DNA from: Hysterangium stoloniferum
Taxonomy: Eukaryota > Basidiomycota > Agaricomycetes > Hysterangiales > Hysterangiaceae
Assembly: GCA_015178975.1 (NCBI GenBank)
Contig: WHVD01000031.1
Coordinates: 248,001-312,000, forward strand
Direction: 5' to 3'
DNA: 64,000 nt
How positions within the stretch are numbered: the first letter of the stretch is position 1; each line of letters opens with the position of its first letter. The notes beneath the pieces are model-generated. The model had not been told where the DNA came from. It did not search any database and worked only from the letters and a program-made list of their open reading frames with translations. A program made the translations under genes and the position numbers. Positions 20,324 to 31,710 of this stretch are shown piece by piece.

Positions 20324-21917
20324 CAGTAGGGGACAAAACTGTCCCAATGTTTTGATAATTCCCATTAAATGTTGTATAACTGATTACATAAATTTTCTAA
20401 AATGGTGAAGATATTCTAGCAGATGCCCCAGCATACTAAATTTCATATTCCCAAGTATTATATGATATTGATGGAAATTGGTGTCACAGTGAATATTCAA
20501 AAATAACCAATCATTGGGACAGTTTTGTCCCCTACTCTTTTCACTGATTTCACTCTATCATATTATCCACTAGACAAATGAAAAAATTCCAAAAGAAATC
20601 ATGTGACATATATTCAATGTTCTAATTGATATGTGACTGTGACTGTCATGTTTCAACTATTACTCTCATCATGAAAGCTATTTTTCCTCTCAAAAGAGAA
20701 CAAGCCATCTCTCTCTTCCAAAATGGACTCTCCAATAGGAATGTGACTTCTATCACAGGTGTTAGCAAGTCTACTATCAGTAGAATTGCTCAGGAGATGG
20801 ATATAGACAAAGAAAACCTGAAGGGAGGATGTCCTTCCAAGCTTTCTCCTACTGACCAGAGGAGGATCATACATCAAATCACCTCTGGCAAGCCAGATAA
20901 TGCTGTCCAGGTCACACACTTCATCAATTCCATCAATTAATCCCATGTCTCATCCAAAACAGTCAGGAGGACCTTGAAACGCCATGGTTTAAAAGCTGTA
21001 GTCAAAGCAAATAGGCCTTGCTCAAGGCTCAACATATGTACATAGAAAGGCCAGGTTAAGCTTTGCCCTCAAGTACCAAAACTGGACTGTGGATGATTGG
21101 AAAAGGGTCTTGTGGTCTGATGAGACCAAGATCAATAATATTAGGCCAGATGGACATCAATATGTGTGGAAGAAAGCTGGAGAACCACTTTCTGATAGGA
21201 CAACCCAACCTACAGTCAAGTATGGAGGTGGAAATATCATGGTGTGGGGCTGTATGGGTTGGAATGGAGTGGGAATGCTTGCAGAGATTGAAGAAAGGAT
21301 GGGTTCTGCACAATATGTGGAGATCCTGGCTCAGCATTTGTCCCAGAGCATTGAATATTTGGAGATTCCAGCAGGTGAGGCCATTTTCCAACAGAATAAT
21401 GACCATAAACATACATTTAAGATGGCACAAAAATGGTTTTCTGAAAATTGTATTCAGGTGTTAGACTGGCCAGGACAGTCTCCTGACCTGAATCCCATAG
21501 AACATATTTGGTTCCACCTGAAGAAACAGCTCCAGAAATATCCTTCACCACCAAAGGGAGTTTGGAAATTATGGGAGAGGGTAGAAGTGGAATGGCCAAA
21601 GATTGAGCCTCAGGAGTGTCAGAAGCTTATAGAAAGTATTCCAAGAGGACTAGCTGCTGTAATAAAGGCCAAGGGAGGCCATAAAAAGTACTAGAATAAC
21701 AAGATATCTGATTCAAAAAGAGCAGGGGACAAAACTGTCCCAATGATTGATTATTTTTAATATTCACTATGACACCAATTTCCATCAGTATTATCTAATA
21801 CTTGGGCATATGACAGTTAGTATGCTGGGGCATGTGCTAGAATATTTTCACCATTTTAGGAAATTTATGTAATCAGTTATACAACATTTAATGGGAATTA
21901 TCAAAACATTGGGACAG
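20324..21917 (+). mobile_element. Tc1-like DNA transposon (Tc1-B), right end clipped
   Basis: The left end is CAGTAGGGGACAAAACTG after TA. The right terminal repeat ends ACATTGGGACAG followed by TA, so about 15 terminal bases are missing compared with the left arm. Removing the element and one TA restores the copia integrase reading frame (MHL then YTGLPP). Inner inverted copies of the terminal motif sit near 20513-20537 and 21724-21746. The family is related to but distinct from Tc1-A. Confidence 0.9.
20671..21694 (+). pseudogene. Tc1-family transposase with a catalytic Asp to Asn change
   Basis: The start ATG at 20671 gives a helix-turn-helix N-terminus (LKREQAISLFQNGLSNRNV, then GVSKSTISRIA) and the GGCPSKLSPTD linker. 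A stop falls at 20938-20940 and a frameshift lies between about 21045 and 21089. The catalytic half then reads VLWSDETKIN (first Asp), FQQNNDHKH and NPIEHIW (Glu). In this family the middle motif is normally QQDND; here codon 21395-21397 encodes Asn, so the second catalytic residue is lost. The protein ends AAVIKAKGGHKKY, close to the end of Tc1-A transposase. The element is dead on three counts. Confidence 0.9.
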
Positions 21918-23076
21918 TATACACAGGATTACCCCCCCAACTTTGGGAGGAATTTTACCTTACTGCAGCCCATGTACATGGTAAGACAATGACCCCTTGG
22001 GATTTATGGTGTGGTCACAAACCAGACCTCTCTTACCTGTGAGAGGCTGGCTGCTAGGCATTATACTCAATAAAAATAACCCAAAAATCTATGAACGATC
22101 AATAGAATGTATCCTACTTGGGTATGAACCAAATGCAAAGGCATACCACTGTTATGACCCAAAACCAAGCAGATATACACTTCTTACCATGTAAAATTCC
22201 TTGAAAGCCATGATGGTCACCTATGCACATCTCAACTTACTGTGTCTGTCTTACCACCACTGATCATCAAACTCCCACAAATAGTCATACCACTACTTCA
22301 ACTTACAGAGATTGTTGAATTGGAACCCATCATGCCTATATCACAACCCGATGATGCTGCACCTCTGCTCTTACGACCCAACAATGCTGCACCTCCACTA
22401 TTACCACCCAACAATGCTGCACCTCCACTCTTGCCCATCCCAGATAATGCCCCAGCATCTATTCCTGATGATGGCACTTGGCACTCCACCCAGATAGCAG
22501 CATGCCCCTAATCACCCTTCACAGCTGGAAACTACAGTCCAAGATGCTATTTCGAGTGCTGCACATGTCCATGCCCAACAGGAACAACACTGCCTTGACA
22601 TCCAGCAGTTACATGACAGTGATTCCCCTGATGTTAATTTTGCTGATGAGCTGTGTGCGATGCTCAACAGTTTTTGCCATCCAGGAGAGTCTGATGCCAA
22701 CATATTAACTGCTATCTCCAGCTTAGCCATGTCCAGTGGTCCTAGACCATATGAAATAGACCCCCTTACATGGGATGAAGCAAAAAACTCCTCTCAAAAG
22801 GAAGCATGACATGCCAGCTATCAGGAGGAACTGCAGTCATTGAAAGAGATAGGAGTCTATGAACTCATACCACCATCAGAAATTCCCATCAGCACCAAGG
22901 TTCACAAAGGGAAGCCAGTTTTTCATATACAAAAAGGAATGCTGCTTGTGAAATTTACCATCAAAACAAGACTCATTTTTAAGGGTTTCAAGGAAGTATA
23001 TGGACATGATTATGATACGATGACCTCACCTACAGCTTGTATGGAATCTTGGCATGTTTTGCTGCACCTAGCAGTG

Positions 23077-24342
23077 TGTAATGTATTCAGGGGTTTCTCT
23101 TAGATAGCTCAATATATACTATAGTGTCACAGAGCTTTAACAATAAAACAAGCAAAGGTCCAGTAATTTAAATACTGATAGATTAATGAGCTGCACTATT
23201 AAGCCTAAACAACTCAAATCAATGCTTATTTTGATTATTGAAAGGTTCAATAGAACAATATATAACTCTTTTAGCAAATAAAAGAACTATTCCTTGAGAA
23301 TAGCGGCTAGAAGCTGAGTATATGCACAGTAACTTAGCAGAGACTTGATATAAAGCTTCGGATTCTTGTATGCTTTTTTATAACTATTAATAGTTATTTA
23401 AAAAGGTGTTAAAGAATTTATTAATAGAGAATATAATTTGTATTGGATTATTTGAGTGCTTGTACTTGATTAATTCAATAAACTTAGGGCTGGGCCTTGA
23501 ATAATCTAGTATTGGCAGGGAATTTCAGTAAGGATACTTAGATACCTATCAGGTTTATTATGTAATTAATAAGCCTAAAGGGTAACTGTGAGGCTGGGGA
23601 ACTTAGATGATTAGCTAAGTTCAAGAGTTGCTGACAAAGATTCAAGATTCTGCAAGTGTAGGTGCTTGCAGTTAGTGTATCAGACTAAGGCTATTATTGT
23701 CCTTAGGATCATTAGATAAGCTTCTGAGCTGTGCAGTAAAATATGTGAGAGATAGATTGATTTTATTGGAAACTTGGCCCTCCTTATATACATTTTGATA
23801 ACTAAATATTTAACTATTTATTTATTTTATGAGGTCATTATTTAGGTCATAATGACCTCATATTCTACTTATTTTTTTACCCTTTATTTACCATGTGATT
23901 CCCCACTCTGAGACAAGGGTTCCAACCTTTGGCTTGAACATGAAGGTTCAAGGCCGCGGTCCCGGGACGGAAGCAATTGATGAGTCAGTGGAATCAAATA
24001 ATGACTCGAGTAGTCACATCTGTGACTTGTGTGATATCCCGACACCGGAGGCTTATCTAATAGGTCACGTGACTCCGAAAATGTGCACATTGGAGCAAGC
24101 AATGTGCCGAAAGGCAATAACTAAGTAAATAAAATATAAATAATTAGTTAAAAATTATAATAAATTAACTAAGATATAATAGCATAATATGAGCTCATAT
24201 ATGCTATTATTATGCAAAGTTAAAAGGAACTAAGCCTTATATTTCACAATAGAATATAATAAAAATACAATAAATTCGAGAAAATATTAAATAATTCAGA
24301 GAAAGTTAAGAGAACTTTATGAGATAAAGCTGATACCTCACA
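23077..24342 (-). repeat. Solo LTR-A, 1266 bp, complete reference copy
   Basis: On the plus strand it starts TGTAATGTATTCAGGGG and ends TGATACCTCACA, with CAGTG at 23072-23076 and 24343-24347. It interrupts the Copia-2/LTR-G junction. No nested insertion is present, which makes it the best reference for the family. Confidence 0.93.
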
Positions 24343-24345
24343 CAG

Positions 24346-24555
24346 TGTTAAGGGTCATGCAAAGCTTAGTGGAGTGTTCTGGAGAAACCTGTGGATATTC
24401 CAGGAGGACTTTGCTTCAGCTTATAGGCTGTGCCCTCATAAGATTGTAGCGTCCAATTTCAAACAGGTGGACAAAAAACCCAGGGAGTATGGGTGTATTT
24501 GATAGGTTGAAGGTTGATGTCAAAAGACCAGTTGGAAAGCCCACAGGCTCTGACA
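24346..24555 (-). repeat. LTR-G fragment, related to LTR-B
   Basis: It begins TGTTAAGGGTCATGC and carries the inverted form of the GAGGGCACAGC...AAGTCCT core shared by LTR-B and LTR-C. It is divergent and loses similarity near 24550. The Copia-2 reverse transcriptase ends exactly at its start. Confidence 0.55.
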
Positions 24556-25030
24556 GGGTCGATAGCATTTGATATGAATTGAATTTCCTTCAATTAAGTT
24601 GGATAATAATCATAATTTATTCTACTAAACCAAATATAGAAGCCTCATTCGACAAAGTATAGATTTTCCCTGTCAATGAAGTGAGAGGTTAATACCAGTT
24701 GCAAAGGCTCACAGATGTTAATGTCAAAGAGTTTTGACAATCATGATCGAGAGGTTGATTAATGATACAGATAACTAATATACAATGAGAGATTTTCTGA
24801 CTGAAGTCCTTCACTCTTCTGATTGCCCTTTTATGCCTTTCTTCATTAAACTATGATTAAACTATGACTTATGAATGAAATCATATATGACATCAAAATG
24901 AGACAAGTTGAATGCAAGTTGAATGAATTTGAGGGTGTCAAAGATGTTGAATAGAATGTCAAGTCAGAATTTTTGTTGAAGATAAATTGATGTGTCAATG
25001 ATGAGTCAAAGAGTTGGTGAAAGTTACCTT
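24556..25030. other. AT-rich interval without recognised gene
   Basis: I see only AT-rich sequence with no domain and no clear repeat terminus up to the Helitron 3' end. Confidence 0.35.
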
Positions 25031-25062
25031 TAACAAGGCTGTGACCCATGGGGGGCAAGCCC
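25031..25062 (-). other. Helitron 3' terminus with hairpin
   Basis: On the minus strand a GGGGGCTTGCCCCC hairpin is followed by CATGGGTCACAGCCTTG and then a T. A parallel end lies at 60790-60827. Canonical Helitrons end CTRR before the T target; both copies here read CTTG. Confidence 0.55.
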
Positions 25063-25105
25063 CCACCACACTACCACCCACAACTTTACTCAGTCACTTC
25101 ATGAC

Positions 25106-27490
25106 CTGGTGGATCAATAATAATGTCTTTAAACATACATCAACAGCCATATCTTATTCTGATTCAGAGACTTATTTTTAAAGTGATTAAAGTTTACATT
25201 ATTCAGAATTATATACATTATATACATTTGTAAATTCACTGAATCTAAAAAACATAAGTCAGTCTCCTTTTGGAATGTTACTGAATACTTACTCATTGTT
25301 AGGATACACACACAGGCCAGGTCTCCGGAGAAACCCACGGGATATCCGGTAGGACTTGGCTTCAGCTTATAGGCTGCGCCCTCGCTAGATCATGTTGTCC
25401 AATTTCAAATGGATGGACGGGGATCCCGGGGAGTCCAGGCGGGGTTCGTGGGTCGTGAGTTGAGATAGTTGAGAGAGATAGATGTGCCAGAGCCCATGGG
25501 CTCTGACTAGTGCGAGCGGTCTGATAAGAGTACGGTTTTAGAGCGGAAAATATATTAGATTACTAAGGGGAATCTAAGCTAATTTTCTGACTGGATTGTA
25601 TGTACAACATCTGCCAGTTTATATAGACCATGGAGTGAATGACATACCAAATCCAGTAATGGCGAAACGAAACTAACAAAACATGAAATGGGAATAGTAA
25701 ACACCAAATTGGTGTTAGGAACGGAACGGAATGGAGCAGAGTCCGAATCGTGACAAAGCATAACCCATAACAGGAAATGGAGCGGGAGTGGAGTCCTAAA
25801 TCGTGACAGTTCATTTGACTAAAACGGGAACGGGGCTCGAGTAGAGCGGTGATGGGATTCTAAGCGGGGACCGGTGACTGATGCGTGGGACAAAGATGGA
25901 CATAGACAGAGACGGAGTCCGGGGGAAGTCCGGTGACTGATATGTGTCATAATGAGGTCGAACGTAACGAGTCTTGACGTAATGGAGTCCAGGTGGGAAA
26001 TCCTATAAACAGACGATTGGTGCTTGTAGCGCGTGGGGGCGTACGGGTTAGTGCCCGGAGTCCGGCGGGATTGTCCGGTCGTAACACTCATGGATCAATA
26101 ATAACATCCTTAAACACTACATTTGCAGTCATATCAGTGTCATGGAATAGGATTTTCACTCTTCCCCAATTTGTCCCTCTTGAAACACCAACATAAAACT
26201 GTCCATGTGAGAACACAGGACTACACAGATCCAATCTAACTAATTTTAAAGATTGACCCTGTGACTTATTGAGAGTCATAGAAAATGCTAGCCTGACAGG
26301 AAACTGCCAATGATGCAGTTCAAATGGCACTTGTTTTGTAGTTGGAATAATTGTTATTCGAGGAATGAATGCCAGCTCTCCTGCTGAAGGTCCTGTAATG
26401 ATCTTTACTTCAAGTACTCTGTGAGTCATTTGTATTAACCACAGTCTTGTTCCATTACAGAGTCCTTGTCCTGGATCCAAGTTTCGGAGAAGCATCAATG
26501 GCACTCCAGGTTTCAAATACAATTTACTTGGTGAAAATCCTCCAAAGTTGATTGAGGAGGATATAATGTCTCATTGGGTCCATCTTTGACACTGTCTGTA
26601 CTGTGGTAGGTCTGCCCAATCCCTGGAAATCTTTCAAAGAGCATGTCATTGATTTGATCTACATCTGTATTTCGAGGACAGAGAATGGCCCACTCCAAGA
26701 AAAACTCATCAGTAAGAACCTCAGGATCATGTATGTTTGGATAAATAGTTGAGACTAAATTATCCACTGTTGGTCCACATAGCATGTGTTCAGGGACTTT
26801 AAACATATGAGCAAGAGGCATGTCCTTTCCATGTCCAATATCCAAAAGCCACTGATCAAAAACAGTACTCTCTTGATCAGTAGGATCTACATGCATACTC
26901 TCAGTCAAAAACAGAATCTTGACATTGTGTCAAAGGTGAGACTGTGAAATACATGCACCAATAATATTTTCTTTTGAACCTTAAGGAATGACAAGCAATG
27001 TCTGTTGAAAGTCACCACCCCATGCTACTGTAATGCCTCCAAAAGGAACATCCTTGTTAAGGATATCTCTAAGGCTCTGATCTACTGCTTCACAGGCAAA
27101 GCGATTCTGCATTGGAACCTCATCCCAAATAATAAGGCTGACCTCTTTCATTAGATTGGCCTTATCTGAGCCTTTCTTCATTGTACAGATGGATTTCTCA
27201 TCAACCTCAAGGGGAATTTGAAACATACTGTGAGACGTCCACCCACCACTCAGAATAAGTGAAGCGATGCCAGAGGAGGCAACACAGAGTACAATGAGTC
27301 CTTTGCCTCTGCAGGCATGTGCCAAAGTATTCCAAACAAATGATTTTCCAGTACCCCCAGGTCCATTTAAAAAGAAAAGCTTTCCATCTACTCCAGTTTC
27401 ATGTCTTGCAATGACAGCATCATAATTTGATTGTATGCAACCCTTTGGCCCTCATTTAACTTTTCAATATTTATATTTGCTTTTATTTGC
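25106..27490 (-). pseudogene. Helitron Pif1-like helicase
   Basis: Minus-strand motifs in order are: Walker A (GPGGTGKSF, near 27350), Walker B (SLIIWDEVPMQ), motif III (WGGDFQQTLLVIP), FLEWAILCPRNTDVDQIND, then NKSQGQSLKLVRLDLCSPV and HGQFYVGVSRGTNWGRVKI. This is the Pif1/RecD-like helicase set used by Helitrons for rolling-circle strand displacement. The frame is broken by stops and shifts at about 26900, 26950 and 27340. The last exon ends near 26088 with an intron donor that LTR-B has split. A second, partly duplicated copy of the C-terminal DMAVDV... segment lies at 25106-25150. Confidence 0.88.
25297..26086 (-). repeat. Solo LTR-B, 790 bp, in the Helitron
   Basis: On the plus strand it starts TGTTAGGATACACACACAGG and ends CCGGTCGTAACA. 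CTCAT is duplicated at 25292-25296 and 26087-26091. It falls at the GTAAGT donor of the Helitron's last intron. Confidence 0.92.
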
Positions 27491-28110
27491 TCAGTATCCT
27501 TGTCATAAGCCCTCTGTTCATTGATGAATCAATTTCCCACTCTCTCTTCCCATGGCTGTGTAAACTGAGGCATATGAGGGTACTCTGAGAGTGGTTTCCC
27601 ACTTGTACAAAGAATTTCATCAAGCTTAAAGAGGCCAAAGTCATGAACTGTCTCCTCAGATGGCTCTGGTTCATTTGGCCAATAAAGATGTGTCTGAAGA
27701 AAGTGTTTCAAGTCATCACAAATGTCTGCTTTGAATTCATGCCAGAGTGCAGCTGGATCAGAAGGAAAGCATTGGCTGAGAATAGTAGCAAACAGTCTCC
27801 TCAATTGAGATCCAGTCTGCATAGCCTTTGCCTCTTGAAGACACAACTTCCATTCTTTATCATCTTCAAGTAGACCACATGCCATGCAGGCTGCTTGGAA
27901 GGAAGGATAGACCTGTTCTTCATAGGTCCTTAGATCTTCAAAAGAAGTTGCCCCCTTGACAACTGTGAGTAAAGTATGTAGGAAGAACCTTGGGCCACTT
28001 GAGGGTTCTGCAAAATGAATATGTCCAATGGCAAATCCCCTTTTCCTTGTATTCCATTTTCTGCTTTTTGAATTCCATGTGAAAAATTATGGAAAATCAA
28101 CATAGTGAAG
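27491..28110 (-). pseudogene. Helitron central region between Rep and helicase
   Basis: The minus frame 27885-27529 reads CGLLEDDKEWKLCLQEAKAM, then LRRLFATILSQCFPSDPAAL and LFKLDEILC, the conserved linker of fungal Helitron Rep-helicase proteins. It is separated from its neighbours by frameshifts. There is no independent function; it is part of the same polyprotein. Confidence 0.7.
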
Positions 28111-29136
28111 TTAATTGGCTGCTCTACCATTAAGGACTATTGTATTGTTAGAATTGGCCTCAAAGTATGCCATCAATTTAGTCTTGGAATGATGGGCAGC
28201 ATCCAAAGCTTCTTCTGGACCCTCCATGCCATCAAAGATAACTGACTGGTGATTCTCTAAATGCACAGGGAGGGCTATGACAGCAGGAATTTGAGTATGT
28301 ATCTCATTTTCCAAAAGTCTCCAAAATGCTTCATGTGCACTGACATAGCAGGCATCAATATATTGTTTAATTTCATCCTTGTTCTTTCCAAACACCATTG
28401 TTGTACGATCATGTCCTTTGTATATATACTTGTGAATATATTTAATGGAGCAAACATTAAAAGTCATCTCAACATTGATATGACATTCCAGAATGAGAAG
28501 AAGTGCAGCACAGTAAGGGACAACATGTCGATTGTCTAACTCATGACCTCTGACTTTATGTTTTCTGCCATCATTTCTATGGCAGTACTTTGAATAGCCA
28601 TCTTCATTTATACTTGTAGATTCACAAAAGGGCTTGGGAAAATGCTTTGTACATTTGTTATCTTTGGTACATTTTTCACCACATACATGAGTCATGAGCT
28701 CAGATACCAACTTGTAAAGCTTTGGTTGCTCCTCTTGATCTGGAAACTCTGCAGATATCATAGAATCAACTTCTGCAGGAGTCTGAAGCTTTGCCCCCTC
28801 TTCAAACCATATGAGCAAATGCATATGAGGGAGACCACATGTGAAGGATAGGTCACATAGGAGGTGCGACTTAAGGCTCTAAGCCTTAGACCTTAAGCCA
28901 CTTTATAATGCCATTATTTCCTTTCTGTTTTATATTTTTTATTCTCTCTTTATCACTCATAAATATGCTTTTATTAGTTCGAGAGTCCATGTATGCTTGT
29001 GGGCGCTCTCACCCACAAGAAGTATGTATATGTCACAGTAGTAGTCACACGATACAAACTCAGACACTTTGCAACCCCGACAACCATCACCTGCACATGC
29101 AAGTACTGGTTCGGGGTCTTGTCTAAAACAAACCTC

Positions 29137-29391
29137 TGTTAAAATATATAGTCCCTAAGAAGAGCTCAGTCTCGTATAAGTATAACGGACTGAGGTTAAG
29201 CTATGTAGGTTGTCCCTTTATATATTCTACATAAACAAAAGGACCATGTGCTCATATGTGAGACGTGTGGATGAGTGGAGCCTGATCGTGACTACCAATC
29301 ATGTTGTTACTACACCGGTATCACCATTATTCAGACAGTCCCCAAATATGTTGACCCTGCCACATATATGCGGTGCCTTTTGTCTTCAACA
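29137..29391 (-). repeat. Copia-1 3' LTR, 255 bp
   Basis: On the plus strand it starts TGTTAAAATATATAGTCCC and ends TTGTCTTCAACA. It differs from the 5' LTR by T/C near 29308 and C/T near 29371. It holds the CTCAGTC...GACTGAG hairpin. Confidence 0.95.
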
Positions 29392-29411
29392 CTCCTCCTC
29401 ACCGCAGTACT
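29392..29411 (-). promoter_or_regulatory. Copia-1 polypurine tract
   Basis: On the minus strand TGCGGTGAGGAGGAG abuts the LTR start TGTTGAAG, the expected place for plus-strand primer synthesis. Confidence 0.6.
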
Positions 29412-29439
29412 CCTCCTGTATTCTATACCTATTGTAGGC

Positions 29440-31710
29440 CTAGGAGTTTTCGAAGTCGCACAAATTGTGGGCTCTCTAGTGCCTTAGTGAATATGTCAGC
29501 CAGGTTGTTCTTAGTGTTTATGTACTTGAGTTTTAGTGCTTCGGACTCTACACATTCTCAAATAAAGTGGTATTTTATGTCGATGTGCTTGACTCGATCG
29601 TGTAGCAGTGGATCCTCTGAGAGGCAAATGGCGGCATTATTGTCACAATGGATTACTGTAGGGTCCCTAAAAGGGAGGTTAATACCAGAAAAGACTGACC
29701 GCAACCATGCATTTTCTTTTGCGGCAGCAGCGAAGGCTGCGATGTACTCGGCTTCGCAGGAAGACGCAGCAACTGTTTTTTGTTTTCGGGCATTCCAAGA
29801 CACAATGCCAGAGCCCAAGGAGAATGCAAACCCCCCCACACTCCTACGCGTGTCGAGGCAGTTGGCCCAATCCAAATCACTGTGGCCCACCAGCTGTATG
29901 GGGGAAGGGCCCCCAAGGTGGAGTTGCACGGTCCGAGTGCCTTTGAGGTAGTGTATGACCCAAACAGCAGCATTCCAGTGTTCGTATGAGTAGCAGTCAA
30001 GGTACTGGGAGAGTTGCTGGACAGCATAACAGATGTCGGGCCGGGTGGAAATAGCTAAGTAGAGGAGAGACCCGACGAGAGAGCGATATGGGAGTTTAGA
30101 GAGGTGCTCCTGATCATCTGGGGGAAGGGCAGAATGAAGGACACGCCGCAATTTCAGGCCAGGGACCATGGGGATGGAGAGAGCAGAAGAGTCAGACTGG
30201 CCAAACTGGGAAATAATCCGATCGATAAGTGCAGTCTGGGAGAGTTTAACGGTGTGATTTGACTGGTCCCATTCAACCACAATACTGACAATGAAACTGA
30301 CTTCCCCGAGGTCAGAAATGGTCCAAGCTTCTCGCATCTGTGCTTTGAACCGTTCATTCTCGGCCTGGGAGGATGCAATGGACAAAAAGTCGTCCACATG
30401 GACAGCAGCAATTATTGTGCCCTGCGAGGTGTGGCGGTAATATATACATGACTCACTGGACAATTGTGTGAACCCCCATTCCACCATCTTGTCATGCATG
30501 GTCCGATTCCAGATGTGTCCAGCTTGTTTCATGCCATACAAACCCCGGATAAGATGCCAAACCCAAGACTCCTTCCCTGCGTCTTCAAAGCCCACTGGTT
30601 GATACATGTATTGAGTCTCATCACCAGGGAGTAGGCCATATAGGAAAGCGGTCTTGACATCAATCTGTTGTGCATCCCAACCAAAATGCACTGTGATATG
30701 CAGGAGAAGTTGCCACGACTCCATCCGAGCTGTAGGTGATGTCGTTTTAGTGTAATCCCAGCCATGAACCTGCTCGTACCCCCGAAACACCAGCCTAGTC
30801 TTGCGCCGAGTCACCTCACCTAGGGCATTCCGTTTGACATGAAAAACGGGCTTGCCCTTATGGATCTTGGTGCCCAAGGGGACATCAGACAGTGGAACTA
30901 ACCTGTATACTCCCATACTTTTCAGAGACGCAAGTTCCTCCTGGTAACTGAGATGCCAAGCATCACCATGAGGTGAATCCCTGGCCTCCTCCCAGGTAAG
31001 GGGGTCCGTCTCATAGGGCACTGAACCACTAGATATTGCAGCTAATATGTCCTCATGGGACTTGGCCAGCCCCCCTGGCTCCTCTGTGTCATTGGGAATG
31101 TCAGCAATGTCTGCATGCAATTGCTGAAGAGCAAGGCGATGCTGTTCTTTCTGTGCACGCACATGGGCTGCACTGTCAATGGAAGCCTGGACAGCAGTAG
31201 CTACCCAGGAGGGGCGATCTGCAATGCACGTGGCTATGCGATTGGACCAACGGATGTTAATGTCAGTGGGCACAGGGAGTGCTGGGACAGGAGGGACAGG
31301 GGGTATCGAATTGGTACCTGGGATAGGGAGAGCTGGTGGCACATTGGAGGTACTAGGTGTAGGAATGATCGGCTCAGAGTCATCCAACGGCGGTGGTGAG
31401 GGGTTCATAACATGAGTTAATGGGATGTGCGGCCGTGGTAATGTACTGTTAGAGCCCGGGCTTGGCCTAATGTGGCCATCGTGACTTTTAAGGAATCGCA
31501 CGTGGTAAGAGACATAAATCAAATTTGTCTTTGGGTCATAGCATCGATATGCCTTCATGTCGGGTTCGTATCCTAGAAGAATACATTCGATTGATCGCTC
31601 GTATACTTTGGGGTTATGTTTGCTGAGGATGAGGACGAATGCCTGGCACCCCACCTCCCATAAATAAGTGACATCCGGTGACCGGCCATGCCAAAGTTCC
31701 CAAGGTGATC
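29440..31710 (-). pseudogene. Copia-1 reverse transcriptase and RNase H
   Basis: A long frame (31654-29558, 698 codons) begins in the integrase C-terminal linker (NPKVYERSIECILLGYEP) and a Pro-rich spacer. RVT_2 follows: LVPLSDVPLGTKIHKGKPVF, FRGYEQVHGWDYTKTTSPTA, QQIDVKTAFLYGLLPGDETQ, IRGLYGMKQAG and the active site AAVHVDDFLSIAS, where copia usually has YVDD. RNase H is seen in HSDLDWANCLDTRRSVGG, SSCEAEYIAA and CDNNAAICL. A TGA (29558-29556, where CGA/Arg would fit) interrupts the last 40 codons, which continue ECVESEALKLKYINTKNNLA to LRKLLGL. Apart from that stop the region is remarkably intact. Confidence 0.93.

Larger units (their letters stand above)
18803..23076 (+). pseudogene. Copia-2 pol remnants (pre-integrase, integrase, start of RT)
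   Basis: 18803-18999 holds a decayed NLYSLSLEPATVEHTLYTHG segment leading toward the pre-integrase zinc region. 19834-20323 has integrase pieces including ETGLKVGIYRTDNGELKTND and HEFTAPYTSAQIGYVEKMH, covering the second Asp and the Glu. After the Tc1 element, 21920-22000 resumes with TGLPPQLWEEFYLTAAHVHG. 22840-23076 is the reverse transcriptase N-terminus: IGVYELIPPSEIP, HKGKPVFH, then TSPTACMESWHVLLHLAV. The catalytic RT motif and RNase H are missing because the element is cut at LTR-A and LTR-G. Many stops and frameshifts separate the parts. Confidence 0.85.
17264..24345 (+). mobile_element. Copia-2: degenerate Ty1/copia element with three younger insertions
   Basis: Remnants run in order: 5' LTR, primer-binding site, gag, pre-integrase, integrase, linker, and the start of reverse transcriptase, where the element is lost against an LTR-G. 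It is a relative of the fuller Copia-1 at 29137-34304. It has been hit by a solo LTR-B (19000-19833), a Tc1-like element (20324-21917) and a solo LTR-A (23077-24342), each with its own target duplication. Gag carries stops, and the segment that should encode the protease is deleted near 18800. Confidence 0.88.
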
